NCBI GenBank assembly: GCA_021613335.1
Contig: JAJTWR010000302.1
Coordinates: forward strand, 122,501-186,500
Length of the DNA stretch: 64,000 bases
Direction of reading: 5' to 3'
Origin: Whitmania pigra
Taxonomy: Eukaryota; Annelida; Clitellata; Hirudinida; Haemopidae
The translations under genes and the position numbers were made by a program. The notes under the pieces were generated by a model. It saw only the letters and a list, made by a program, of their open reading frames with translations, did not search any database and was not told the origin of the DNA. Positions 1-46,675 of this stretch are shown in pieces; the first letter of the stretch is position 1; every line of letters starts with the position of its first letter.

Positions 1-35784
<35,784 letters not shown>

Positions 35785-37145
35785 ATTTCTAAGTTTGCGG
35801 AGTGTTTTAATCAAAAAGACAATTCCGTGTTTATAAACTTGAACTTTCTACGACGAATTTTAGTCTCCAGGAGGAGAAAACTTTCGAGAATTTAAACAAA
35901 AATAATTAGATAATTTTCTTTAAAAGTCCAGTCACTAATTCATTCCACTCGAAACGACCTATCCAAACTCCTCCATTGAAAAAAGAAAATTGCACGACAA
36001 AATAACTTCTAGAGACCAGTCGGTTTTTGGAAATTCTGAGAGCTTATTGTTCTTTTAGACTCGCTCCGAAAGAGGGCACCGAAACAATCCGTCTGTTCCA
36101 GAAAGCGAGTGAAGAGGCGTGGGCTATTCAAAGTTTGCACGCACGGAGGAGATAAAGTGCATATGTTCAGCAAGCCCGTGCTGCACAGCACTTTCCAATG
36201 GCTGCCATTATTCAGCGCTTATCCGTCGAGCAGCGATTTGCTCCGTTGCTGCAGGAGAAGTTGATGTGCAGCTAAAACAATAACATTTTGAAACTTAAGC
36301 GGGTGACTGGATTGAGAAATGGCCGTTCACATGATGACGATGAAATCGATGATGATGATGATGGCCATGATGGTGGTGATGATGACGATGATGATGATGA
36401 TGATGATGATCTGTTACTACATTACTGTTCGCCTGAAATTGCGATTAATAAACAGAAGTCGGAGTCACTGAAAGTGATCTTCAAAAGATGATTGCTACTG
36501 AGTCATTCAACAAAAAATAATCAGCCGAACATTTAGTTGTGAAATAATCATTCCAAGTCAAAAATTTCGATCGACAACACACACAAAAATTCGCCTTTAA
36601 ATGATTTAAGTTGTGGTTTTCGTGAACAAAGAACAAAGCAATCTATGATTTGAGCTTCATTTATTGGCGTTTTATTAAATTATTGTTGTGGTTGTTGTTT
36701 AAGTTGTTATTAAACTGTTTATATTTGTTGCTCCTATGTCGATTGTAGTCGCAAGTATTGAAAATTTTTTAATACTGAATTTATGCCTTTTATACTTTTA
36801 ATAATGATATTTAATTTCTTCGTAAAATATTCAAGATATACGATTCCTAACATATTAAGATTTAAGTTTCCAGATAAGTCATCTATTTATTTATTTTCTT
36901 ATTTGTTTTAATGATCATAATATTATTCATAATATTATTAATATTAGAGTATTCACAATTTTAAAACAATCAAAATTGTGGTCGCTTTATTGGAATTTTA
37001 ATTTTTTAATTTTATTAATTTAAGATTCAGTATCTTTTTTTGGCGGGTGCTATAAAGGACTGTGAATTTATTCGTCTCTACGAAATTTTGACTTTCAGTT
37101 AATTAACAATTATAATCTGAACCGAATCGTAAATCAATTTTAACG
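35785..37145. promoter_or_regulatory. Divergent intergenic region between RyR and INTS3
   Basis: This 1361-bp stretch separates the two opposite start codons, so both promoters and 5' UTRs must lie here or begin here. A short GAT microsatellite sits at 36330-36410. A possible 3' splice site (gactttcag) lies at about 37091-37099, 47 bases ahead of the INTS3 ATG. No conserved ORF is seen. Confidence 0.55.
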
Positions 37146-40100
37146 ATGGTTGAATCAAAAACAACAGAAAATGCTTCGAAACTTTTTGCTAAATTTCCAG
37201 TGGACTTAAAAGATGAACTCGACGAGAGGTTAGAAAAGTGCCACAACATCGTCTTGGGTCTCATTAAAAATTTATCTGAAAAAGAGAGCATAGATTGTCT
37301 TCAGTCTAATCGAGTTCAAGGGAGACACGACGATATCCAAATTGGTCTCCTGTACGGAATCTTAACCGAGCCCTTGTCAGCTTCTAAGTACTTCAAAGTG
37401 ATGAGCCTAGTCTCCCAGGATGGACTGAGCAAAGCCGTCAGCACGGCTAGCCAGCTGGTCTGCGAAAAGTGGCTAAAACTGAGTGGCATTAGTCGTTCAC
37501 AGCTGACGTGGCTTGCGAGAGAACTGATTGTTACCAATGTCTCGAAAGCCGATCACGTCTGTCATTTCCTGCTCCGACAGATTGCCGGAGGAGATCTCAG
37601 CGAAAGAAATATTTCTCTGACGGAAATCATGCTGAAGATGCTGTCTGATAACATGACCTGGTTGGATAGAAATCCAAAATTCATACCGATGGTCGTGTAT
37701 ACCTTCTTGAGGATCATAATGGATCACCACCCACCGCCATTTCACGCACTCAGACAGAGAGAGATCACTTTCTGCATAAAACTGCTCAGGGAGAAGTGGA
37801 CAGAATGTCAGGCCATCGGAAGAGACTTGGTGAGGTTTATGCAGGGACTGGTCAGTATTAACGAGTTCGGAGAATTGTGGAAGGACATTCAAAACAATCC
37901 AACGGTTCTCTGCCCCCAATTTGAAGGCTTAAAGCAATTAATGGAAACGAAAACGAACAAATGCTACATTGTCAGCAGATTGACGCCTGACATGGAGATC
38001 AAGCTGAACTTTATAACGATGAACGTGACCTTTGGTAATCATAAGAGGTATCAAGAATGGTTCCAAAAGCAGTACCTGTCCACGCCTGAAAGTCAAACTT
38101 TACTTTATGACCTAATTCGATTTGTCTGCGCCGTCATTCATCCGCCAAAAGAAATAATCCGCTCCAACGTCATCCCTAGATGGGCTGTCATTGGATGGCT
38201 CTTCACCGCTTGTGCTTCAAGAGGGGTCTCTGCGAATGCTATGCTCGCCCTCTTTTGTGATTGGCTGTTCTACGACCCTGACGTGGACAGCATCATGGAC
38301 ATTGAACCGTGTATCCTTTTAATGGTCAATTCTTTGAAGTCTCATCCTGCTATCACCGAAAGACTAGTCGACTTCATGTGCAAGATCCCTCCCTCAATCT
38401 GTCCATCCTTAACATCTTCAATACGCCAAGGAATTTGCGCCTCGCTGAATTCCATCCTAGAGAGAAAAGTGCTCCTAACGCTGGAACCACTTTTTGAATG
38501 TTCTAAAATAAGCAAGAATACTCAAGCCATGATGAAAGAGAGATATCCCGAATTTTTCCTTACAAAATATAACTCATCAATTGAAACTAATATGAGAGAC
38601 CAAACGTTGGACGTCGTAAGCCAAATGACATATTCAGCAAGCAATCTTCGCACTACTTCTATGGAAGAGAGTGTTGACGAGGCTCTGGAAATCGACGAAG
38701 ACGACGGAAAAGTGACACCTACGCCCAGCAAAATGGAATATGAACGTGAACCATGCAAGGCCCAGAATGACACGTTACGGGAGAGTTGTTTGTATGAGCT
38801 TGATGAGAATGTTAGAGAATTGCTTGTCCAAATGAATACCGAACGTGATAAAGAAGTAAAGTGCGAATTGATGAACAAAGTCACCCAACAGCTGCCCCGC
38901 ATGGATTTTGAGAAGGATATTACAAATCTGGCAACTTGCATCTGCCACATACTCTCTGCCGACTTCCAGCAAAAACTCATGCATCTGGAAATGGATTGCG
39001 ATCCTGATGAGGAACCAGTTGAGACACCTCTGTTTGTCATATTCGGAAATGTTCATCAATTACAAAAAGATGATTTCCATAAGCAGAACATACTGACTCT
39101 TCTTGTCGAGATGTACAAGATTCAACCAAAAATAGGATACTATTTCCTCTATTTCCTTCAAGTCACTTCTAGGTTGCAGACTGATGTTAACGTATCCGTC
39201 TACAAGGACTTGCAAAAAACCGTAGATTTGGAATCTCGATTGATTTCTGACCTTGAACTCTGCTATGGAGACGATGAATTAATATTATTTGCTTATCTAA
39301 TCCCATTCGTATATTCTCAATTCTCCTCTGTAGCCATAGGCAACATTAAACTGCTGAAACTTGTACTGTCATCGATAGACGGAGCTCAGCTGCTAGAATT
39401 AGTATGCAAAATATACCAAGGTCAATTGGTAATGTTTTCAAAAGATAACTTACTATCCCTGCTACATGCCAGTCTTCATTGGGAGACGTGCGAACAGTAT
39501 TTTCTGTGGCAGCTGATTTCAGCTCACAAAATGTCCGTCAGTCTCATGTTGCCGATTTTGCCAAATCTCGTCTTCAAAGTCCATTCAGAAGCCATGACAA
39601 ACATCATGGCTCTCTTGAAGCAGGAATCTCCCAGGGTTGAAATTCTTCGACCCCTGCTAAGCAGAGAGTATAAAAAGAACGATCTCTTCACAGTATCCAT
39701 TCTCAGCTTTTGGATTCAGAAGTACGGAGATGAGGTTGCAGATTTGCTGGGCAGTTTTTTTGATATTACGTTCGACAAACTGGAATTGAATCGTTCCAGC
39801 AAATCACCTGTCGATCAGCCTTCCGTAGAGCAGGTCCTCTGTCACCTGGATCACCTGAGATCGTCGTGTAAAAGTGATTTATTTTTTTCTGACACCTCCA
39901 TCAATCAGACTCTGCAAAATGTCCAAATGTTCTGTCCCGATGCCTTGAGAGTTAAATTTTATGACTTATTTAACATAGTCGAGGATGGCGATTTTTCTGA
40001 CAGTCTGAACTCTCCCAATGAAGAAGAGTTTCAGGCTACGGGTACAGTGCGACCAGGAAAGAGAAGTGCACCTGATGACCTGGATGAAATGTCAGATGAT

Positions 40101-40205
40101 GGTGAGTATGATGATGATGATGATGATGAAATTGAACACTATTCAAAAAGGAACAGGGCAAAAAGGGCTAGACTATTTGACAACGACAGCGACAATGAAC
40201 TTTGA
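37146..40205 (+). CDS. INTS3: Integrator complex subunit 3
   Basis: INTS3 is a helical-repeat scaffold of the nuclear Integrator complex (snRNA 3' processing, promoter-proximal termination) and of the SOSS ssDNA-binding complex (family knowledge). The 1019-residue ORF is uninterrupted, close to the about 1040 residues of human INTS3. Diagnostic segments are RLTPDMEIKLNFITM, KRYQEWFQKQYLSTPESQTL, VIPRWAVIGWLFTAC, FCDWLFYDPDVDSIMDIEP and HPAITERLVDFMCKIPPS, all highly conserved in the family. The C-terminus is acidic (seven Asp in a row near residue 996) followed by a basic KRNRAKRARLF patch that could be a nuclear signal. The ATG follows an AT-rich leader; upstream stops support it. An AATAAA lies at 40268-40273. 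The gene has no introns while neighbouring RyR has dozens. Confidence 0.96.
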   Translation: MVESKTTENASKLFAKFPVDLKDELDERLEKCHNIVLGLIKNLSEKESIDCLQSNRVQGRHDDIQIGLLYGILTEPLSASKYFKVMSLVSQDGLSKAVSTASQLVCEKWLKLSGISRSQLTWLARELIVTNVSKADHVCHFLLRQIAGGDLSERNISLTEIMLKMLSDNMTWLDRNPKFIPMVVYTFLRIIMDHHPPPFHALRQREITFCIKLLREKWTECQAIGRDLVRFMQGLVSINEFGELWKDIQNNPTVLCPQFEGLKQLMETKTNKCYIVSRLTPDMEIKLNFITMNVTFGNHKRYQEWFQKQYLSTPESQTLLYDLIRFVCAVIHPPKEIIRSNVIPRWAVIGWLFTACASRGVSANAMLALFCDWLFYDPDVDSIMDIEPCILLMVNSLKSHPAITERLVDFMCKIPPSICPSLTSSIRQGICASLNSILERKVLLTLEPLFECSKISKNTQAMMKERYPEFFLTKYNSSIETNMRDQTLDVVSQMTYSASNLRTTSMEESVDEALEIDEDDGKVTPTPSKMEYEREPCKAQNDTLRESCLYELDENVRELLVQMNTERDKEVKCELMNKVTQQLPRMDFEKDITNLATCICHILSADFQQKLMHLEMDCDPDEEPVETPLFVIFGNVHQLQKDDFHKQNILTLLVEMYKIQPKIGYYFLYFLQVTSRLQTDVNVSVYKDLQKTVDLESRLISDLELCYGDDELILFAYLIPFVYSQFSSVAIGNIKLLKLVLSSIDGAQLLELVCKIYQGQLVMFSKDNLLSLLHASLHWETCEQYFLWQLISAHKMSVSLMLPILPNLVFKVHSEAMTNIMALLKQESPRVEILRPLLSREYKKNDLFTVSILSFWIQKYGDEVADLLGSFFDITFDKLELNRSSKSPVDQPSVEQVLCHLDHLRSSCKSDLFFSDTSINQTLQNVQMFCPDALRVKFYDLFNIVEDGDFSDSLNSPNEEEFQATGTVRPGKRSAPDDLDEMSDDGEYDDDDDDEIEHYSKRNRAKRARLFDNDSDNEL

Positions 40206-40877
40206 ATGGCGTACCTACGAATTCAAGATTATTTGTAATTAGGGATTATTTGTAATTATTTATTCACAATAAATATAATTTCTCCCGTTTTGATTATCGA
40301 TCTTAAGGGAGTTTTAGACTGTAAAAGTACGTCTTGTTTCAACAATCGGAGGTTAGGTCTCTAGTATTTGAACATTAAACCAACAATAAATTTATTAAAT
40401 ATGAAAAGCGTTTTTTATTTAGTTTATTTAATTTAATAATTATTTGTTACAAATAATAATACTGTAACTGATTTGGCTAGAGGTTAAAATAAAATTCTTG
40501 ACAATTTTGTCCGTTGTTATTATATATTAATTGGAGTTGTCATTTGCAGTACTTTTAGTTTGGATTGAATAAACTTTAATTTATTAATTTTTAATAATAA
40601 AAAAATAATTGTATTTTCGATATACTATTTTTTATGTGTCTAGAAATTTGCATAAAAACAATTAATTTGATTCAACAATGCTTTATTTTGATTAGTGTCA
40701 AAACTTGAATCATCAATAGGGCGATTCACGGGCTTTCCCTAAATTCCGAAAGATAGAAACGGTAACTGGGTTAATTTGAAATACATTAGTTATTTGTAAT
40801 GCATACATTAATTTATGTTTTAATATTGCTTGATTTATTTCATAAGCGCCTTAACTCCGAAAATATATCGACTGACA
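40206..40877. other. INTS3 to RING A intergenic region
   Basis: 672 bp, AT-rich, no ORF of interest. Contains the INTS3 3' UTR and presumably the RING A promoter; a possible acceptor (tttcataag) ends near 40846. Confidence 0.5.
40268..40273 (+). terminator. Poly(A) signal of INTS3
   Basis: AATAAA 63 bases after the INTS3 stop codon. Confidence 0.6.
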
Positions 40878-42353
40878 ATGGCTGGAGACGAAATTAAGGA
40901 ATCTATATTAAGTGAACACATGTGTGATATTTGCAACGGCGAATTGAAAAACATAGCAGTAATTAAAAAGTGTTTTCATTTTTTCTGCCTACCCTGTCTC
41001 CAACAATACTCGGACGTGACCAACAAGTGCCCGACCTGTAGCAAGGAATACACCTACTTTTTGTCAAACATAACAGGCGATCTCAAGGGAAAAGTGAACC
41101 GGGTGAAAACCTTCGATGAATGTTCAATCTGCTTGGATGGCTTTCAAAACAAAGCCAAACTGGATGCTTGCAATCATGAATACTGCTTTGAATGCATAAA
41201 AAGTTGGTCCAGTAAACAGAACGAATGTCCAGTTTGTCGACAACCATTCAGCACGATATTCTACAACTTTAGGAGCCAGCACGACTATGATGTTCATTTA
41301 GTGGCCTTGCAGGATGAAGAAAGTTCAGACAAGACCACCGAGCAAAATGAACAATTTGAGGACCAACCTGATGAGTATGATTATCCTCCTCATCGTTATT
41401 CTCAAATTTCAGAACCTATCCGGCCCACTCTCTCAACAGCTAGGGACATTGCTCCGTCAAGAGTCGCCAACTTTAACCATTCCAACTTTGGAGGAGTTAA
41501 CTTCAATACGATGGGTTTCAACTCTGTTAACATACCCGGAATTAATGCTCCACTCTTTGACATGCTTCCGCCGGCGTATGATCAGATGACTCATTTTATT
41601 GACGGACAGTTTCATACAGCCGTTGAAAGTAGGAACAGTGCTAATGCTTCATCGACCAACAACAACACCGTGCATTCGGCTAACCAAGGAATTCGTATCG
41701 GATCAAGGTTTGATTCCAGCGATGCTCATAAGCCTTTTCAGTCGACCAGAAGCACGATTTCTCTGGCCTTCAGATATGATGACGTTTCACCTGCTCCAGT
41801 GAACCCATCTGCAAACAACAACGCTGTGCGTTCGGCCAACCAACTTTCCGGATCAAGGCTTGATTCCAACTATGCTCATAACCCGTTTCGGTCGACCAGA
41901 CGGACTTCATCGGGCTATAGACATGAATACAATGATCAGTCCTTTTCCCCGGCTCCACTGAATTCTCCTGCCAAAACAATTGATGGCAGTAGAAGTACCA
42001 TCCAGGATGGTTTAATGATGAATCCATCTATGCACACTCTTAATCCACAAGATGGGATTAGGAAACCACTTTTGACTAATAATTCAAAATTTCCAGATTT
42101 TTCAGATGAAACGTTCAAATCCATGCCGACTAGGATCACTTTCCAGGATCATTTTGAAGCAAATCTTTCTAATAATGCTCGGCCTTTCCCTCCACCTCAA
42201 GGCTTAGTGGCTAGACCTCCGAGAAGAAGTCATTTGGACCCGAGCTTCCATCCTTACAATTTTCCACACGGCTTTCAAAATACTGGAAATTATAATGAAA
42301 TCGACGACTTTACCCACGACGCTAAAGGTGTCTTGTGGAGATGTGGAGATTAA
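40878..42353 (+). CDS. Double RING-finger protein A (TOPORS-type second RING)
   Basis: 491 residues, one exon. I chose the ATG at 40878 (MAGDEIKES) because the frame further upstream lacks an ATG. RING 1 (about residues 16-56) is C-x2-C-x12-C-x-H-x2-C-x2-C-x10-C-x2-C, starting CDICNGEL. RING 2 (about 82-121) is CSICLDGF...CNHEYCFECIKSW...CPVCRQPF, complete C3HC4, followed by STIFYNFRS; this resembles the TOPORS RING, where the same PF-x-(S/T)-IF follows. The remaining 350 residues are Asn/Ser/Pro-rich, low complexity, with a repeated segment (SANxxxxVxSANQ...GSRxDSxxAHxPFxSTR) at about residues 255-355. Likely role, inferred from the RINGs only: E3 ubiquitin or SUMO ligase. It is a relative of B and C downstream but retains a better second RING and lacks their C-terminal motif. 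Confidence 0.85.
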   Translation: MAGDEIKESILSEHMCDICNGELKNIAVIKKCFHFFCLPCLQQYSDVTNKCPTCSKEYTYFLSNITGDLKGKVNRVKTFDECSICLDGFQNKAKLDACNHEYCFECIKSWSSKQNECPVCRQPFSTIFYNFRSQHDYDVHLVALQDEESSDKTTEQNEQFEDQPDEYDYPPHRYSQISEPIRPTLSTARDIAPSRVANFNHSNFGGVNFNTMGFNSVNIPGINAPLFDMLPPAYDQMTHFIDGQFHTAVESRNSANASSTNNNTVHSANQGIRIGSRFDSSDAHKPFQSTRSTISLAFRYDDVSPAPVNPSANNNAVRSANQLSGSRLDSNYAHNPFRSTRRTSSGYRHEYNDQSFSPAPLNSPAKTIDGSRSTIQDGLMMNPSMHTLNPQDGIRKPLLTNNSKFPDFSDETFKSMPTRITFQDHFEANLSNNARPFPPPQGLVARPPRRSHLDPSFHPYNFPHGFQNTGNYNEIDDFTHDAKGVLWRCGD

Positions 42354-42592
42354 AATATTTGGTTTATTTTTTTTTTAAATTGATTGCTAACAATTACCAC
42401 AAGTTAGTTAAACCAAGTGTTCACATTCGATTCGTTCTTATTTGCCTGTGATTGGTGATTCCAACGAGCCTTGGTTATTAATCGTTAAACACTGTGCTAA
42501 CATATTTTATATACCTCATAACTTTTGATATTTTGGTTTTTTATTGATTTCAAAAACTTTTATTTTTGAACATTTGTTATTTGTTTGGTAAG

Positions 42593-42598
42593 AATAAA
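42593..42598 (+). terminator. Poly(A) signal of RING A
   Basis: AATAAATAAA about 240 bases past the stop codon, with a short A run 20 bases beyond. Confidence 0.5.
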
Positions 42599-43440
42599 TA
42601 AAGGTGCATTTTGAATTTAAAAAAAAATAAATGTTACTTATTAAACTCTAATTAAAGAATCGGTCTAGGTAGCATCGCATCTTCAATAAATGGTTAAAAT
42701 CAGATCCTCTGGCAAACGAAGTTCTTGAAATGATCATTCTGGAGTTAATTCAACAAGTCGTAAAAATACTAAGAAAACGGATGGGTGAGGGCTCGGGGTC
42801 AATTAAAAGGGGCGTGGCAGGGTGGCGGCCAACATCAACGCCAAAAGTCTTTGAACCAATTAGGATCTTCATCTGTATGCTGCTCTGTGAGTACTAAAAC
42901 GCATTTTATGATTGTGACTTCAAAGATAGACCTGGGCATTGTGATCCTTGCTAAATGATAAGTCCAGTCGTTGCTTATTCAGTGAATGGAGTTGAAATAT
43001 CAAATATAGGGGATTTAATTAAACCGCCCATAACTTGTTACTCTAAGGAAGAATTGTTTAAATTATTCAAATTTAACATTAATAAGGTAATATCTTATTA
43101 TTATCCAAGTTAATTTAGGGCTAGGTGCTATGACGATAAGCCAATACTTCCTGGTTCTGGCTGGTTCTAACGATCCCCTAAAGTTTCCTTGTCGAATTTA
43201 GGGAACTTTGAAAAAAACGTGTTATTACTTATTTTATCAATATTCTACTTTTTTTCGCTAGTTAAGTTTACAAAAGCATGTATTTGACATTCGGACATTC
43301 GTGCTAATCAAATATATTTTAAAATTGAGAAAAAAAGCTATTTTTAATTGCCTGAGTAATAATTTTATTTATTTTCAAAGTAATTCTTTACATTAAAATA
43401 AATAAAATGAGTTTCAAAAATATAAAATGACGGCCTTTAT
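42599..43440. other. Intergenic, no gene seen
   Basis: About 840 bp with no supported ORF. A relatively GC-rich patch at about 42775-42890 stands out from the AT-rich background but gives no recognisable protein or RNA. Confidence 0.4.
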
Positions 43441-43685
43441 CGGCACTTATTCCTACTTTTGTCTGAATGATAATTCAATGCTTCAAAATGATTTAAAACT
43501 AATACGCGTAAAACGAGTTTTAAAATTGACTTTTAAATCATAAATTTAATATAAAAAAATATAACTTCTATTTTAAAAAATTCAATTTTCATCGTTTCAA
43601 ACAAGCATGGAACCGAACAAAACAAAACAATGATGCAAGTATACCTATCTTCGGAAAACAGGGAGCATTGCACTCAATTTGTGAC

Positions 43686-44635
43686 ATGTCTTTTCCAATA
43701 ACTAAGATAGCCGCTATGCTCATAAAGCGAGCTAGTAAACCTCTAGCGAAAATGATTAAGGAGAAAGCCAAAACGTCTCCATTTCTAAGAAACAAATTTC
43801 TCATTGCGCCAGGGCAGTGTAAGATTGATCTACTTTCATTTTTTTGCTTATTTTTTGGAGTTGGCTCTTATAAGTTATTTTGATTAGACGAAATTTATAA
43901 TTTAAAGGCATGTTTTGCAATTCTCAATTTTGCAAGTCTAATAATCGAAATTTTCGTTTTCGTATTTGCGAAACTTTAGTCTACCACAAGAACGATGCTG
44001 CTTTGAAACTGAAGCTACAGGGTATTGGCAGGGATGTCGAGATAAAGCCACTCAACGAAGGAACGGCTGTTGATATAACAGCTGACATATTGGGAGAAGT
44101 TATCTTATTCTCCATACTTGCGTTGCTACTTTTCCTAGAATACAAACGCCAAAATTACTTTGAGTGTAAAAAGGTACGAATCACCAAATCACTAATTCAT
44201 GTGTTTCAACTACTCATTCGATATTTCATCGCACTCAGTAGATCGTATGTATCTTATTCTTATGTTTTGCACACACACCACAAATTACTATCTTGTTTTT
44301 CTTGCATCACAGAACTCGTTTCGTTGCAGGAACGTAAGTTTGAGCAGAGAGTTCAGTCTATAGAGACGAATTTGAAGAAACTGACCGCGATGTGTAAAGA
44401 CCAGGTTGATATGATGGAGCTTATAGATACTTACATCGCAGCAGCGGAGGCAGAGAAGGCAAAGGCCGAGAAAGAGAGAGCAGAAACTATACTGAAAATA
44501 GCCGAAAGCAAACTCGTCGAACCCTCCGAAGAAAATTCCAGAGTGATTGTCTTTAGGGCCAATGACAGCAATGCTTATGCTTATAAACAATCATTGGCTT
44601 GGCTTAAGAAAGTCGAGGAGAGTTCTCCTGCTTGA
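43686..44635 (+). CDS. OPA3-like protein, tandem copy 1
   Basis: Exons 43686-43818, 43980-44173 and 44330-44635, 210 residues after splicing (human OPA3 about 180). Exon 1 gives FPITKIAAMLIKRASKPLAK and exon 2 LQGIGRDVEIKPLNEGTAVD and ADILGEVILFSILALLLFLE, matching OPA3 in order: N-terminal SKPLAxxIK region, KPLNE motif, then the hydrophobic segment. Exon 3 is a coiled coil rich in Glu/Lys (AEAEKAKAEKERAE). OPA3 is an integral or peripheral mitochondrial membrane protein affecting morphology and lipid metabolism (family knowledge). Exon 3 is taken from the second of two nearby AGs because only it keeps frame. A second, diverged copy lies 2.1 kb downstream. AATAAA at 44710-44715. Confidence 0.88.
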
Positions 44636-45470
44636 GACTGGTTTAGAAGTAGCTCGGATGTTATTGACATAGATGCTAAACTTGCTCAAAAGATGAAGAT
44701 TTTAACCGAAATAAAATTGTGTTTGGCTTAGATAATATTGTGTTGGTAATACCGTATTTAAAGAAATCTTGTTAATTAAAACTAAACTAAAATTAAAACT
44801 TTAGTTGTTAATTATAACTAAACTATGAATTAAAGAAATAAATTTTTAAAATCTTAGGCTAACGCAAGCTTAACTAATGTTTTTTTTTAATAATTTATTA
44901 AAACAAAATTCATTTGTAACACTGCTTACATTTCCCGCTTTCATAATCATAATTACTTCTGTTTTGTAAGAATTATTCATAAATAAAATAATTTGACGTG
45001 GAGATGGAACATCAACAGATATCATAAATAATATTCTCAATCGCCAATAACATAAAGTGCACAACGGGATATTTAATGGCATCAGTTTCAGTAGTTTAAT
45101 TTAAAAAAAAAGGTGTAATATGTAATAAAGGTGTAATATCCTATGCTCCTCTCCCCAACTTTAGATCAGACATGGGATACTCAGGCCGTATTTAGGGGGA
45201 GTTAACGGGTTCAACCCTCCGAAATTACAAAAAAAAAGTTTTACTTGTAAATTTTATTGATTTATGTAACATCATAAAATCTTAAAAATCACCTCTATTT
45301 AATATTATTATAATTTGAGTGTATATAATCAGTGGCGTGAAAATGATGGCATTGTCACTTATTCCTAAGCATGGGACTTCGTCGTTTGGTTTTATTCGAG
45401 TTCTGAAATAATTTTCTTTAATAAAGTTTCGAAAACCAATGAAACCCTTTTTTCGGCTTCCTAAGGAAAG
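44636..45470. other. Spacer between the OPA3-like copies
   Basis: About 835 bp without a supported gene. 44985-45030 (tttgacgtggagatggaaca) recurs downstream of RING B at about 49690. Confidence 0.5.
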
Positions 45471-45770
45471 GAACGGAAAAAAGTCCGGGCTTACTTATTC
45501 CTACTTTGGAATGAATGAAAATTTAATGTTTTTAGATGAATTAAAAGTAATGCTCGTAAAACGAGTTTTAAGATTGGGTTTTAAATTGTAAATTCAATAT
45601 AAAAATAAAACTTTATTTAATTAATAAAACTTTTTTATAAAGGTTTATTCCAAAATTCAATTTTCATCGTTTCAAACTTTCTGGGAACTGGTCGAGACAA
45701 AATAACAATAAATACCTATCTTCATGAAACGGGGAGCATTGCATTCAGCTAACAGATTGAATTTGTGGCA

Positions 45771-46675
45771 ATGTCTTTTCCACTTACTAGGATAGCCACT
45801 ATGCTCATGATGAGAGTCAGTAAACCTGTAGCGAAAATGATTAAGGAGAAAGCCAAAACGTCTCCATTTCTTAGAAACAAAATTCTCATTGCGCCAGGGC
45901 AGTGTAAGATTGATCTACTTTCATCTTTTTGCTTATTATTTGGAGATGGCTCTTATAAGTTATTTTGATTAGACAAAATGTATAATTTAAAGGCATGTTT
46001 TGCAATATTATGTCTATTAATTGAAATTTTCATTTTCGTATTTGCGAAACCTTAGTCTACCTTAAGAACGACATTGCTTTGAAACTGAAGCTACAGGGTA
46101 TTGGCAGGAATGTCGAGATAAAGCCACTCAACGAGGGAACGGCTGTTGATATAACAGCTGACATATTGGGAGAAGTTACCTTACTCTCGATACTTGCGTT
46201 GATACTTTTTTTAGAATACAAACGCAAACGTAACATTGAACGTAAAAAGGTAAGATCACTAAATCCTAGTCTGTCGAGTGTTAGGTGTGTCATGGTATCA
46301 TCGCAGTGGGTATATCCTACTTATCTTAGTCATATGTTTTGCAAAGAAATTACTGTTTTAATATCTTGCTTTTCCTGCATCACAGAACTCATTTCGTTAC
46401 AGGAGCTTAAGTTCGAGCAGAGAGCTCTGTCTATAGAGACGAATTTGAAGAAAATGGTCTCGACGTTGAAAGGCCAGGTTGAAATGATGGAGTTTATAGA
46501 TGCTTACATCTTAGCTGCGGAGGCAGAAAAGGAAAAGGCCGAGAAAGAGAAAGCAGAGTCTATACGGAGAGTAGACCCAATCGAATTCGACGAGGCCTCC
46601 GAAGAAAATTACAGAGTGGTGGTCTTTAGGGCCAATGACAGCAATGCTTATGTTTATAAAGAATCATTGGCTTAA
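45771..46675 (+). CDS. OPA3-like protein, tandem copy 2
   Basis: Exons 45771-45903, 46056-46249 and 46403-46675, 199 residues. Exons 1 and 2 have exactly the same lengths (133 and 194 nt) and phases as copy 1, and the introns are nearly equal. It keeps FPLTRIATMLMMRVSKPVAK, the KPLNEGTAVDITADILGEV block and the Glu/Lys coiled coil. Compared with copy 1 it ends early: the codons after ESLA read TAA where copy 1 reads on for about ten residues. The start is the ATG of MSFPLT; a preceding in-frame GTG is not needed. AATAAA lies at 46735-46740. Both copies have open frames with mostly conservative changes, so both may be functional. Confidence 0.87.

Noticed and set aside
36288..36491. 67-codon frame between RyR and INTS3
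   Set aside because: Half is a GAT repeat, and nothing in it is recognisable.
38522..39040. Minus-strand frames of 90-170 codons within INTS3
   Set aside because: Shadows of the conserved plus-strand INTS3 frame.
42775..42890. GC-richer patch considered as an RNA gene
   Set aside because: No fold, box or similarity that I can recognise; left as unexplained spacer.
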